Part shown: positions 36,059 through 46,300 of the stretch, in pieces
Position numbering within the stretch: the first letter of the stretch is position 1
How the letters are laid out: each line of letters begins with the position of its first letter
Notes under the pieces: model-generated
Databases searched by the model: none
What the model was told of the DNA's origin: nothing
What the model saw: the letters and a program-made list of their open reading frames with translations, nothing else
Assembly: GCA_029448655.1 (NCBI GenBank)
Contig: JACCLO010000002.1
Location: 3,968,001 to 4,032,000, forward strand
From: Wolfiporia cocos
Lineage: Eukaryota; Basidiomycota; Agaricomycetes; Polyporales; Phaeolaceae
Length of the DNA: 64,000 bases
Direction of reading: 5' to 3'
Translations under genes and position numbers: made by a program

Positions 36059-37171
36059 CCAGTCAACCTCGATGCCCTGCTCGCGGAATATCGTCCGCGC
36101 GTCTTCTGCAATGGTCTCAAAGCCACCTGTTGCCAGTGCAAGGATAGTGGGCCCCGCGCCGGAGAGGCAGATTCCCAGCAAGCCGGGATGGGTGGAGGGG
36201 TTGATACGGGAGGTTACCTCTGGGAGACCAGGGATCTGCTAGACAGTCAATATAGTGCAGTGGGGAACAGACGGAATACGCACGAGAGTTTTACGATATG
36301 GCTGGTGGACCCGGTCCTTCATGGCCTCGTATATGAGCTCGGGATCGGGCGGTGATTGCGCGAGGGCAGTGGTCAGCACGGCCAGCCGTTGCAGGTTGAA
36401 CACCTGGGGGACCTCAGTACATCTTCGCTGCAGCGTGAGGTGCATACACACCAGGTCTTTCCGCGAGTAGCTCAGCGGGAGCACCTCGCGCGCCTTCGCG
36501 GTGCTGAGCTCGAACCTCGGGATGATCGCGACCGCCCTGATGGTCTCGGACCACCCAAAGCGGACGTAGTGGCCGATCCCGAGCGGGGGCTGCGGGGGGT
36601 GCATGCCCCAGTCCTCGCCGGCGTCGGGCGGGTACTCGGGGAGCACCTCGCTGAGGGGCACGCTCGCGGCCTCGGTCGCGGCCGGGTCGAGCTCGCGCAG
36701 GTACGAGCCGACGAAGCCGCCGACGAGCGCGGCGGTGACGTTGTCGGGGTGGCGCTCGACCATGAGCGCAAAGTCGAGCATGCGCGCGGGCGGGAGGCGC
36801 AGCGCGCCGAGCGCGTCGCCGAGGAGGACGCCCGCGACGACGGCGGCGCCGGAGGAGCCGAGCCCGCGGCCGAAGGGGATCTCGTTCGCGACGGCGATGG
36901 CGACGTTCGCGGGGAAGGCGCGGATGCCGTGGCAGCGGAGGACGTAGAGCGCGACGCGCGTCGTGAGGTTCTTGTACGCGTCGAGCGGGACCTCCGCCGC
37001 GCCCTCGCCGGTGTAGCGCAGCACGGGCGGCGCGGCGGGCGCGGCGGGCGTCGGCGGGGTGATCGTCACGGAGAGGGTGAGGTAGAGCGAGAGCGAGAGG
37101 CCGACGACGTCGAAGCCGGGGCCGATGTTGGCGGACGTGGCGGGCACGCGGATCGTGAACGACCTCGACAT
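36059..37171 (-). CDS. homoserine kinase (GHMP family)
   Basis: Phosphorylates L-homoserine in threonine synthesis (Thr1 in yeast). Exons 37171-36284 and 36238-36059 give 355 aa. Motif 1 is VPATSANIGPGFDVVGL at the N-terminus, motif 2 the phosphate loop EIPFGRGLGSSGAAVVAG, motif 3 near the end CLSGAGPTILAL. Start MSRSFTIRVP fits family length; an upstream in-frame Met would add an unlikely Arg-rich 25 residues. The frame stops at EQGIEVD, about 13 residues early. In the next frame the expected end (KLLTVVGGSEVV, then stop at 36021) follows directly, so one base may be missing at about 36060. The gene is very GC-rich and has a long false frame on the other strand. Confidence 0.93.
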
Positions 37172-37604
37172 TCTGGCTGGTGCTCGCTGTGCTCGTGTGG
37201 GATGGAGCAGGCGTAGGTGGGTCGAGCAGACTCTATTCTGACTCACCCGCAGGAGCGGTTATTGGACTGTTCGGAATCATCGACCCCCCGGACTGCTGGA
37301 TGCTTAGCGCACCGACGGCGAAAATCTGTGAGCGATGGGGATCCGAACATCATGGATCAAACGAGAGAAGGTGGCGACAGTCGCCCGGCGGAGCTCCTTA
37401 ATCACATCATTGTGCCTCTATAAATCCAATTGATATTCACAAAATCCCATTATAAGGGCGCGTAAGCTCTACATCCTATCGATACAACGAAGACTATGCA
37501 GTGTTTAGAGCTACACCAGAGCGTACAGGATTCGCAACAGGCCCAGCCAGTGAGCGTCGAAGTCGTCGTCAGATCGTTACAGTCGTTTCGAGCGCCGAGG
37601 CCAT
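37172..37604. other. intergenic, nothing seen
   Basis: Promoter side of homoserine kinase and 3' side of the CBM19 gene. No further gene or repeat is supported. Confidence 0.5.
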
Positions 37605-39104
37605 TCATTCGACGGTGAAGCTAGAGAATGGCATCAGCACGTCGTTCTCATCTGCATTCGAGATCCAGAACTCACTAGACCATGTCGTCGAGCGTCCCGT
37701 GCTGGGCAACGGCAACGAGGACGGGCTGGTGGTTCGCCGCGGCGTTGATGGACGCCATGCGGTACACGCCGCTCGGGAGGCCGTTCGTCACCTCCGCGGT
37801 GAGGGTGCCGTTGACGGCGACGTCGTTGAGGCCCTTGAAGAACGCGAACGTGCCGGGGTTCGTCGGCGTCGTCTGGTTGAGCGCGGCGAGGCGCTCGATG
37901 ACGACGTGCGAGTGGCCGAGGATGTCGCCCGTCGTCGCGTTCACCGTCTGCGGCGCGGCGAAGAAGTTCGTGTCCGGGTTCACAAAGTGGCCCGTCTGCA
38001 GGCGCTCGACCGCGAGCACGACGGAAAAGGTCGTGTTCGCGGGCACCGTGCCGAGGTTCGGCGGGTGCACGAACTTGGCCGACGGCATGTTGTTCGTCGA
38101 CGCGATCACGCCCATCGGCGCCGCGTTGCACGAGCCGCCCTGCACCTGCGTGCCGTTCGTGAGCGGCAGGTTCACCGTCGCGCAGAAGTTGATGAAGTTG
38201 TTCGCGGACGTCGCGGACGCGATCTCCCCCGCCTCGGGGCTGAACCTGCGGGTGATGTCAGCGCTGGCTCGCCGCGGCTGTGCGCTCGGGTAACTCACTC
38301 CTCGGTGCCAACCTGTTCGAAGCCGGTGTTCACGAGCGAGCTCAGGAGAGTCAGTGATGACTGCGCGTCGGAGGTGTTGGTGCTTGTCAACACGGCCGAG
38401 GCCGTCGATGAAGCAGCGCTCGCTGTGGCGCTGCTGGCTGTGGCCTAAAGCACGTCTGATCAACACCAGTACATGACAGCAATGTGGACGCTGATGAATA
38501 CCTTTGCAGCGGGTACGGTGACCGTGCATGTCGCAGCCTTTGTCGAGGACGCAGAGGCGACGGCAGACGACGACGAGTCCGACGCAGAGGCGACGGCAGC
38601 CGACGACGAGTCCGACGCAGAGGCGACGGCAGACGACGACGAGTTTGAAGTGGCGCCGGTGGCCGCAATGCGCTCGTCGACGTCCTGCTGCGTGGCGCAG
38701 GTGATGCTCGTGCCCGCAGAGTTGACGAGGGGGAGCGCGGCGCACCTGTGGCACAAACGACCGTCGGTCAACCAAAGCTGCAGCCATCCACGAAACACTC
38801 ACGTAAGGCCGGAGCCGCACGACGTGAGGACGAAGTTGCCGCTCACGCACTGCGCGAACTCGCCGTTCACGCACGCGCTGGTCCCGTCCGTGCAGGACGA
38901 GGTGGCCGTCAGGGTCTTAAACTGGGCGCTGCGCACAGGCCGTCAGCATCGTCCCGGCAGAGTCTCGGACGCGGCGTACTTTAGCGCGATGGCCTCCTCG
39001 CCGTTCAGCTTGAGGAAGGAGCTGTCGCGGGGCAAGAGGCTCGGCCGGGCGAGGGTGGAAGACGCAAAGAGAGCGACAGTAGCAAGAACAGCGGCGTATA
39101 CCAT
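37605..39104 (-). CDS. secreted protein with CBM19-like chitin-binding domain and a conserved unknown domain
   Basis: Six exons: 39104-38980, 38928-38803, 38745-38502, 38444-38299, 38245-37676 and 37620-37605, giving 408 aa. The N-terminus is a signal peptide (VYAAVLATVALFASSTLA). Residues about 40-115 contain a Cys-rich CBM19-type module (CTDGTSACVNGEFAQC, VSGNFVLTSCGSGLTCAALP, TSITC), a family known from yeast chitinase Cts1. A Ser/Ala linker follows, built from a 33-bp repeat. The C-terminal 220 residues (FINFCA, LTNGTQVQGGSCNAAPMG, STNNMPSAKFVHPP, ILGHSHVVIERL, YRMASINAAANHQPVLVAV, QHGTLDDMVYF) match a secreted domain I recall from many basidiomycetes but cannot assign a function to. It probably acts at the cell wall. 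Confidence 0.85.
38548..38643. repeat. 33-bp minisatellite in the protein linker
   Basis: Three tandem copies of 33 bp beginning GACGCAGAGGCGACGGCAG start at 38548, 38581 and 38614. They keep frame and encode repeated AVASASDSSS units of the linker between the CBM19-like module and the C-terminal domain. Confidence 0.85.
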
Positions 39105-39939
39105 GTTGGGCTGTCTTCGTCTTTATGACTTGACTATAATGAGCTGGCTGCTGGAGTTGCTAGTGCGGGAGGCTCGTTTGCGTGAACGTGAAGAGACACC
39201 GGGTCCCGGGGATTCAAGTAGAAACAAGAGAGACCACGGCCGCGGGCCGAGAAGGAATGTAAGAGGACGAGTCCTAAGGAGAGTGGTGAGGGCGAGCAAG
39301 CTGGGGCTTACCCAGTAGAGGACCAGTTTTTATGTGCGCGGTGGCCACTGTCGGCGCGCCGCTCGTGGCCATTCAAAAATCGCGCGCCCGAATAACGGGA
39401 TAGTGATGCCGCAATTCTTCGGAGCGGAGTGCAATGCATGCTTGGACAATAGCACGGTCGCTCAGCGAAATACAAGCCAATTGTTCATTTCGCGCGCGTC
39501 CGGTCGCTTCTGCAGACAATGGCCGTCGGCAAGCGCGGCCGCGTTCCCTGGGCGTTGTGCCTGAAATGGCACAAGCACGATGGGAGTGCCCGGATTGGGA
39601 AACCGACCGAAGGCGAGTATGTGATCGAGCGCGATCGGACCGTTGTCCTGTCGTCGTGCTTGGCAACCGCGCGCCGGCATCAAATACACGCGCGCCCAAG
39701 TGGCTCTTGCAGTCGTTCGTGTGTCCACGGTCGCGCAATCTTCTGCACAATCTCGCGCATAAGCTCTGCACCGAGAAAGATGCGAGAAAGATGAAAATAC
39801 TTCCATGCCCGAAGATGAGCGGATTTCACAACCCAGCGATTGATGCGTGCAGTAGCAGCATTGCATGGCCGCATGTTACCGAGCTGTCATTTCGTTTTTG
39901 TTATACATCTATATTTACACGGAACAGACAGCTCGAGCG
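39105..39939. other. intergenic, nothing supported
   Basis: Open frames exist on both strands but are short and share no motif. I see a repeated word (GCACAATCTCGCGCATAA-like) near 39745 only. It lies between the 5' end of the CBM19 gene and the 3' end of the membrane protein. Confidence 0.4.
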
Positions 39940-40833
39940 TTACGACTGCAGCGGTGTCCAGCCAAAGTCGACGATCAGCGCAAAGCCATACGGCCTCAGG
40001 TCGTACTCCTTCCGAAGGAGAGGCAGCTGTTGCGGCGCGTGCGGCGTCGCGGATTCTTCTACGGACGGCTGCTCCTCGTCTTTTGGTGGCAGATCTTCGG
40101 AGCCATAGAGCAGAGAGTCGAGGGTGGCATTCGAGAGCGGCTGCGAGACATTGATGTCAGACTCCATGGGATAGCGCGTAAAAGACAGCATCTTGTTCCA
40201 GAGGCCAGCCAGCATGTTAGAGCGCCCTCCGTCGAAAGCGGTGCCAGGCTGTTCCTGCGCGGCGTCCGCGTCGCCTGCGCCCGCACCCGTCGCGTTCACG
40301 CCCGCGGCAAGTGCGTTCGCTGCGTTGCGCGCCTCAAGCTGCTGCTCGAGGTCGTCCTTGAGGCGGAGGACGGCGTCGAGCTCCCACTGGGTGACGTTGA
40401 ACGGCTCGAAGAAGCCGCGGCCCGCGAGGTCGCACCAGCAGCGGTCGCCCATCGGCACGCTCGCGGGGAGCATGTCCGCGGGGAGGCCGGGCACGAGCGC
40501 GGCGAGCGCGTCCGCGAACGTGGTGACGTTCTCCGCCCACGGAGCGGCGAGCGGGCTGTCGAGCGGGACGGGGGGCCAGTAGCACGAGGAGACGAAGAGC
40601 GCGGAGAGCAGGATGATGCAGTAGAAGCTGGCGACGCACGTCAGCGCGGGCGAGAGGGGAGAGAACGCGGGCGTCACCATGGCTTTGCGTGGAGGGTGGT
40701 GGAGAAGAGCCAGAGCCAGAGGAAGTACGGCGGGGCGATGGGGTACGGGAGGAGGACGAGCGGGAGGTACCAGCGCGTGCACCTGGGGGGAGGTCAGGGG
40801 CGAGCGCGGGGGGGCAGCCACCACGTACCACAT
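39940..40833 (-). CDS. unknown two-span membrane protein
   Basis: Three exons, 40833-40829, 40782-40678 and 40627-39940, give 265 aa. The first exon encodes only Met plus two bases. Exon 2 carries a hydrophobic segment (WYLPLVLLPYPIAPPYFLWL); exon 3 opens with a second (FYCIILLSALFVSSCYW). After this come an Ala/Pro-rich part, PMGDRCWCDLAGRGFFEPF, a predicted helix (WELDAVLRLKDDLEQQLE), an acidic stretch and a conserved-looking end (YDLRPYGFALIVDFGW). I do not recognise the family. A long single frame upstream of 40833 exists but reads through a 15-bp repeat and is not credible. It is head to head with p23. Confidence 0.6.
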   Translation of the reverse strand: MWYVVAAPPRSPLTSPQVHALVPPARPPPVPHRPAVLPLALALLHHPPRKAMVTPAFSPLSPALTCVASFYCIILLSALFVSSCYWPPVPLDSPLAAPWAENVTTFADALAALVPGLPADMLPASVPMGDRCWCDLAGRGFFEPFNVTQWELDAVLRLKDDLEQQLEARNAANALAAGVNATGAGAGDADAAQEQPGTAFDGGRSNMLAGLWNKMLSFTRYPMESDINVSQPLSNATLDSLLYGSEDLPPKDEEQPSVEESATPHAPQQLPLLRKEYDLRPYGFALIVDFGWTPLQS

Positions 40834-40871
40834 CGTGCGAGGGGCTGATGCTGGATGAGTGACCAGGGACT

Positions 40872-40916
40872 GAGTTGATGACCAGGGAGTTGATGACCAG
40901 GGAGTTGATGACCAGG
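40872..40916. repeat. 15-bp minisatellite in a divergent promoter
   Basis: Three exact tandem copies of GAGTTGATGACCAGG, with degenerate copies on each side (about 40852-40930). It lies between the start of the membrane protein gene and the p23 gene, so copy number changes could affect both promoters. Confidence 0.8.
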
Positions 40917-41115
40917 GACTGTGATGACCAGAGCCCGATCCAAGCCAGCGCCTGTGCCCGACGCGGAGGCGCCCACTCCCCTGCCCTGAACGAGCGACCA
41001 CGTGCGCACGGCGCTGGACGCGCCCGTGGTGGCGCAGTTCTCCAACATTCGGGATCGTTCCAACGCCCGCATTTATACCTCTCCTCGCTATACGCACGCC
41101 AAACACCCCTGCAAC

Positions 41116-41716
41116 ATGCCTGTACACCCCGAGGTCCTGTGGGCTCAGCGCAGCTCCGAGCTCGACGAGAAGAAGGTGCGTCGCCTGTGCAGCAGCCCGC
41201 GACGCGTGCTAATCGCGATTCGACGCGTTTGCGCCCCGCAGAATGTCCTCTACCTCACCGTGAACCTCCCCGACATCAAGCCCGAGACGCTCGAATACAC
41301 CCTCACGTCAACGACCCTCTCGTTCAAGGCCAAGTCGGGCAAGTGCGTCGCGATACGAGTCCCTTCTTTGTCCAAATCTGACATGCACGCGTCGCAGCGC
41401 CGAAAAAGGCCTCGAAGAGAAAGACTATGAGTTTACTCTCAACCTCTTTGACGAGGTCGTCCCAGAGGTACGCGCCCCGTCGCACGCGCCACACTCGCGC
41501 CGGCGCTCACACCACCCCTTTTCTCCAGGAGTCGCAAAAAAACCTGACGAGCCGCGCGCTCGCGCTCGTCCTGCGGAAGAAGGAGAAGAAGGCCGAGTTT
41601 TGGCCGCGCCTGACAAAGGAGAAGGTCAAGAACGCCTTCCTCAAGACCGACTTTAGCAAGTGGGTCGACGAGGACGAGCAGGACGGCGAGGGGACCGCCG
41701 TCGACGAGGACCTTGA

Positions 41717-41747
<31 letters not shown>

Positions 41748-42033
41748 CCGGGCATGGGAGGCATGGGCGGCATGCCAGGTATGGGTGGCATGCCGGGCAT
41801 GGGCGGCATGGGCGGTATGGGTGGTATGGACTTTGAGCAGGTGCGTTTGCGTTCAGATGCCTTCGGACCTGTGGCTTACCGCCGCGATGGTGTAGATGAT
41901 GAAGAGCATGGGCGGCGCGGAAGGCGCGGGCGACCTCGGCGAGGGCTATTCAGGCGCTGCTGACGACGCCGAGGACGACTCGGAGGACGACGGCCCCCCG
42001 CCACTTGAAGCGGTGGAGACCCCCAAGGCATGA
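41116..42033 (+). CDS. Hsp90 co-chaperone p23 (Sba1 family)
   Basis: Binds ATP-bound Hsp90 and stabilises client complexes. Five exons: 41116-41175, 41242-41342, 41398-41467, 41529-41840 and 41895/41896-42033, giving 226 aa. The CS domain is complete: HPEVLWAQRSSELDEKKNVL, YLTVNLPDIKPETLEYTLT, FKAKSG, EKGLEEKDYEFTLNLFDEVV, RKKEKKAEFWPRLTKEK and FSKWVDEDEQDGE. A run of Gly-Gly-Met and Gly-Met-Pro repeats follows (41720-41830), then an acidic tail. The repeat is also seen in fungal p23 homologues. The Met-rich repeat is encoded by near-identical codons and may vary in length. Confidence 0.93.
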
Positions 42034-42261
42034 GCACACATGGACTCAAAGTAGAAAATAATGTTTGCGGTTGGTACACGATTACTTGCTATCACCGATT
42101 GCATTGTATATCCACAAGCACCCTTTCTTGCATGTTTGACTAGCCGGTCTTGGCTTGGCGTCCTCGTAAAGGGAAGCCCGCGTTCCGGATATCTTGCGTT
42201 CCCTTCCCGCAGAGACCACACTCGTCTAGATGTATCTATCTAACATTGGGTCAATGTACAA

Positions 42262-43471
42262 TCAAAGCGTATACTGCGCGTGCTTCAACAGCTCCTCCCA
42301 CTTGAACTCCGCAGGGCTCTCATGGAACGCCCTCAACAACGCAGCCCGCTCGCTCTCGCCCTCGGACCACAGGTAAAACCTCTGCACGGCGACCGCGAGC
42401 AGCTGCGCGTCCTGCTGGCTGAGCATGTACCGCGCGTCGCCGCCGCCCGCGCCGCCCGGCGACGGCGTGAGCTCCCCGCGGAGGAGCACGGCGCCGTGCG
42501 AGCGCGCGAGGTCCGCGTAGTGCGTCAGCACGAGGTACGGCGTCGCGAACGCGCCGCGCAGCTTGTACTCCTGCAGCGGCGTGAACAGCACCGTCGTCGT
42601 CTGCGGGTTCGCGCCCGCGCGCGCGGCGGCGGGTGGGGCGGCGAAGAGCTCGGTGCCCGCGCGCGGCGCGGGCGGCGCGCCGTGGAAGCCCCACTCCATG
42701 AAGTAGAACTCGTACGCGGGCTCCGTCGCGGAGTCAGGCTCGGCGGAGGCGGACTCGGGCGGGGCGGGGGCGGGGGCGGCGGGGCGCGGGACGGGCACGA
42801 CGAAGGTTGGGTAGCGCGCCGCGACGGAGAGCATCTTGGCGTAGGCGTCGGGCGGGACCGCGGCGGAGAGGAAGCCGCGCCCGGTGCCGCCGGAGCGCGA
42901 GGCGTGGTACGCCTTCCAGAGGACGGAGAGCTGCTCGGGGGTGTGCGGCGCCTCGAGCAGCTTGTCGAGGTTGAGGATGCTGTCGAGGGGCTGTGCGCGG
43001 TCAGCTGTGGAGTGTGGTGGCGAGGCGCGGGACGCACCTTGACCGGGGAGCTGTCCTTGCGCACTGCGGTCGGGGCGGCGGGTGCTGGTGGGGGCGCGGA
43101 CGGTGACGGCGATGCGTTGACTGTGGCTGCTGAGGAGGTGGATGCTTTCTGAGACTCGAGAGCTAGCCGCTGCCTCCGCCTCTCTTTCTCCCGTTCTCTG
43201 AGCTCGTTTCGCAGATCTGCAGCGGTCTTGCCCTGCCTGCTCAGTAAATAGCGGGATGCGATCAGAGACGTGATGCAGCATCGCGGCGGTTGATGAACAC
43301 TGACTCTTGTGCCCGCCTTTGCAGCTTCTCGGCGTATTTTGCTTCGTAATCGACGCGGGAGCCCGACGCTAGCTCCTCGCGTAGCAATCGAGCGGAGGTG
43401 CAGAAGGCACAGCTTCGTGGCGGAGGCCTGGCGGCTTTTGAGAGCAACACGCTCCGATATTTCGAAAACAT
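42262..43471 (-). CDS. ATP11: mitochondrial F1-ATPase assembly chaperone Atp11
   Basis: Binds the free F1 beta subunit until it pairs with alpha. Three exons, 43471-43301, 43232-43038 and 42990-42262, give 364 aa. The N-terminus is basic with few acids (SKYRSVLLSKAARPPPRSC), a mitochondrial presequence. The core has the Atp11 layout: VDYEAKYAEKLQRRAQE, LDSILNLDKLLEAPHTPEQL, LWKAYHASR, FYFMEWGF, LFTPLQEYKLRGAFATPYLV, THYADLARSHGAVLLRGEL and a final LSQQDAQLLAVAVQRFYLW. It is divergently paired with Mdv1 (254 bp). Third positions are almost all G or C, which creates a 290-codon false frame on the opposite strand. Confidence 0.93.
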
Positions 43472-43725
43472 TGTGCGCAACGCAGACAGCCCAAGCTTCG
43501 GCAGAAAGCAAGTGGCTGAAAGCGCCGTTAACGCGACGCGTACGATCACGTGCGCACGGGGAGCGGCGGAATCCGAGGAGCCGGTGACCTCAAGGCCCAA
43601 GTCGCGTTCAAGACAGCGTAAACTCACTCCTCCGCCGCATAGCGGCCTCGTTCTCAGCTGAGGGCAGAGTAGACCTCCTGCAGCCGCCCACCGCACTGGA
43701 TATCCCATTCTGACCCTCGTCCAGC

Positions 43726-46300
43726 ATGGCATTCTCTAGCAAGGCGCAAGAAAAGAAACGCGACCAGCGACCAGCGGAGACGGCCTCGGCTACGTCCAGC
43801 AAGCTTGACGTGGTCTCAAAGGCTATACTTTCCCCCTTCTCGCACAAGAAGCATGACTCGTCCAAGGTCCTGGCGGATCGTACGTGCCCGCCGCTCCCGT
43901 CCTGTGCGCCGTCGCGAACGCTGACCGACAGTGGCCCCCGTCATCATGACGCCGCGCATGATCAACGCGGCGACGGTGTCCGGGAGGCCCCGGGCGTCCG
44001 TCGGCGGCTCCGGCGCGCGACTGGGCTTTGCGACGCTCGGGCGTGCGCCCCTCCAGCTCACGCTGGGCAAGCGGCGCATCACCTCGCGTGACCTCCAGAT
44101 CGTCGAAGCGACGGATGAGCTGCTAAGCGAGGACGTGCCTGAGCCGGAGGGCGTCGCGCAGAACGTCAGCCTGCTCCGCGGGTTCAACGCGACGATCCCG
44201 AGTGCGGAGAAGAGCCGCATCCGCCGCAGGCAGACGCGCAACGTGGATGCGCCCAGGCTGGGCTTGAAGAAACTCGGGATGAGCGCGCGCGGCATGCTTG
44301 CTGACGATGACGGCGAGAGCGTCGCGAGCGAGGAGGACGTCGTCTTTGTGGCCAACGGCGACGGCCGGGGTCGTAAGGGCAAGCGGCGGGAAAGACAGAG
44401 CCTTGCTGCGAGTAAGACGTTGGGCCGGGACGAGCTCGTCCGTCAGACGCAGGAAATTGAGCGCGACAAGGAGAATCTGCATGTTCGCAGAGTGAGTAGC
44501 GCCCCTTTGCACGTCTATTGTGCGCTATAATTGGCACGCGAAGGCCCTCATAAACAGCGAAATCTCGGAAATCACTAACAAGATCGAAGCTCTCGATGCC
44601 TTGCGAGCTAAGCTGGAACAAGATCTGCTGAAGCTACAAGAGGACGAACTCGAGCTGAACGACGAACGTACGTTGTCGCATTTGTACGCGTACACACAAT
44701 ACTGAGGGGGATATCAGTTGAGGGAGTGAAGGAACGACTAGAGCTGGAGGAATCACGGAGCCGGACCCGTGGAGATACAAGTCATGCGCCCCATAGTTCG
44801 AGAAGACGGAAAGGTGAGTGAAGTCTCAAGTATGCTAGCTTCTGTGCTAATAGCCCTCCAGGGCCTGCTTTCCTGCCCTCCGAGCACGACGAGTTGCCAC
44901 CCGGTGTGGCATTCATGGTCGGTCACTAGGCTTGTCCGATCGCTCGAGCTGACATTGCCCCCAGACGTTGGAGTCTCATACTACGCCAATCACAGCACTC
45001 GACATCTCCGAACCGTATGGCACGCTCGTGAGCGCATCTCAGGAGGATTCGCAACCACGCGTCTGGGACCTACTCACTGGCGACGAGCTTGGCCGACTGC
45101 GCGGACACCGCGGAACGGTCAAGTGCGTGCAGGTGGAGGAGCACTTGTGCCTGACGGGGAGCGAGGACAGCACGGTGCGCCTGTGGGATCTGCGTAAGGT
45201 CGATGAGGACGAGGAGTGGGAGCGCGAGATGCTCCGCCCAGGGGACGTCGCGGAGGATGACGGAGAGGGCAGGCTGAAGACAAACGGCGTTCGTGCAGGC
45301 TCCAGCAAGCCCGCCAGTGTCGCTGCGCCGGACGGTCCGTGCATCCGTGTGCTGGAAGGACACACGAAGGCGGTGTCTGCACTGTACTTCGAAGACGCGT
45401 GTCTGGTGTGTTCCCTTCGTCGAGGTTGCTCTGCCGCCGTGTATGTATGTTCATTGAAAACGTTCTGCTTCCTAGGTCACGGGTGCGTCGGACAAGACGA
45501 TGCGGCAGTGGGATCTCAACACCGGGCAGTGCGTGATGACAATGGACATTCTCTGGGCAATTTCGCATCCGCCGGCGACCGCGCCGGGCAGCGCGATGCC
45601 GAACCACCTTTTCCCTGGTGCTGCCGCAGCGGTGGGCTCGTTCTCAGTCCCAATGCCGCCGTATGCAGACGGGACGTGGGACATGTATCAGGACTTTGTT
45701 GGCGCAGTGCAGTTCTGGGGCTATGCGCTGGTGAGCGGAAGCGGGGATGGTGCGGTGCGTATGTGGGACAGTAAGTGCTGCGCTTCGTCAATCGTGTGTG
45801 AAGCCTGGATACGATGATTCGTAGTGCGTACGGGCCAGCCTCATCGCACCCTTCTTGGACACACGGGCCCGGTTACGTGCCTGCAGTTCGACGAGCTGCA
45901 CGTCGTCAGCGGAAGTCTCGACAAGTCCATCCGGGTGAGCAGTCCAAGCTGTTCTTGATTGAGCGCATGTGTGAGCTGACGGATCGGTGGCGGATAGATC
46001 TGGGATCTGCGGACGGGCGGCATCCTCGACACCCTCAAATACGACCATGCCGTCACTGCGCTGCAGTTCGACACGCGCAAAATCGTTGCGGCGACGGGAG
46101 AAAATGGCGTCAAGGTACGTCCCCTCCTTACACCCTTCTCAAACGATGCTGATGACTCGTAGATATTTAACCGCACGAGTATGCAACACTCGACTTTGCT
46201 GACGAACGGACACATGAAGCCGGTCGAGCGGCTGCGGTACATGGACCGATACCTTGTCTCTGGCGCGCGCGACTCAACTGTGAAGATCTGGGCTCTGTGA
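43726..46300 (+). CDS. mitochondrial division protein Mdv1/Caf4 (WD40)
   Basis: Adaptor that recruits the dynamin Dnm1 to Fis1 on the mitochondrial outer membrane. Ten exons: 43726-43879, 43932-44491, 44544-44667, 44718-44813, 44862-44917, 44965-45405, 45476-45770, 45825-45934, 45998-46114 and 46163-46300, giving 696 aa (yeast Mdv1 is 714). Order: N-terminal Fis1-binding-type region ([14 protein letters not shown]), a coiled coil ([33 protein letters not shown]), then a seven-blade WD40 propeller beginning [16 protein letters not shown] and ending [18 protein letters not shown] units include [44 protein letters not shown] and [16 protein letters not shown] long insertion with [17 protein letters not shown] lies inside the propeller, as in fungal homologues. 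Confidence 0.93.

Noticed and set aside
36356..37216. 286-codon plus-strand frame
   Set aside because: Antisense to homoserine kinase; composition is almost only Arg, Gly, Val, Glu and Asp, a product of the GC-rich third positions of the real gene.
37501..38448. 315-codon plus-strand frame
   Set aside because: Antisense to the CBM19 gene; Arg/Val-rich with no domain, while the minus strand gives a coherent secreted protein.
40834..41127. Upstream extension of the membrane protein frame
   Set aside because: Reads through the 15-bp minisatellite as repeated GHQLP units and overlaps the p23 promoter; hydrophobic segments appear only with the shorter spliced model.
42280..43152. 290-codon plus-strand frame
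   Set aside because: Antisense shadow of Atp11.
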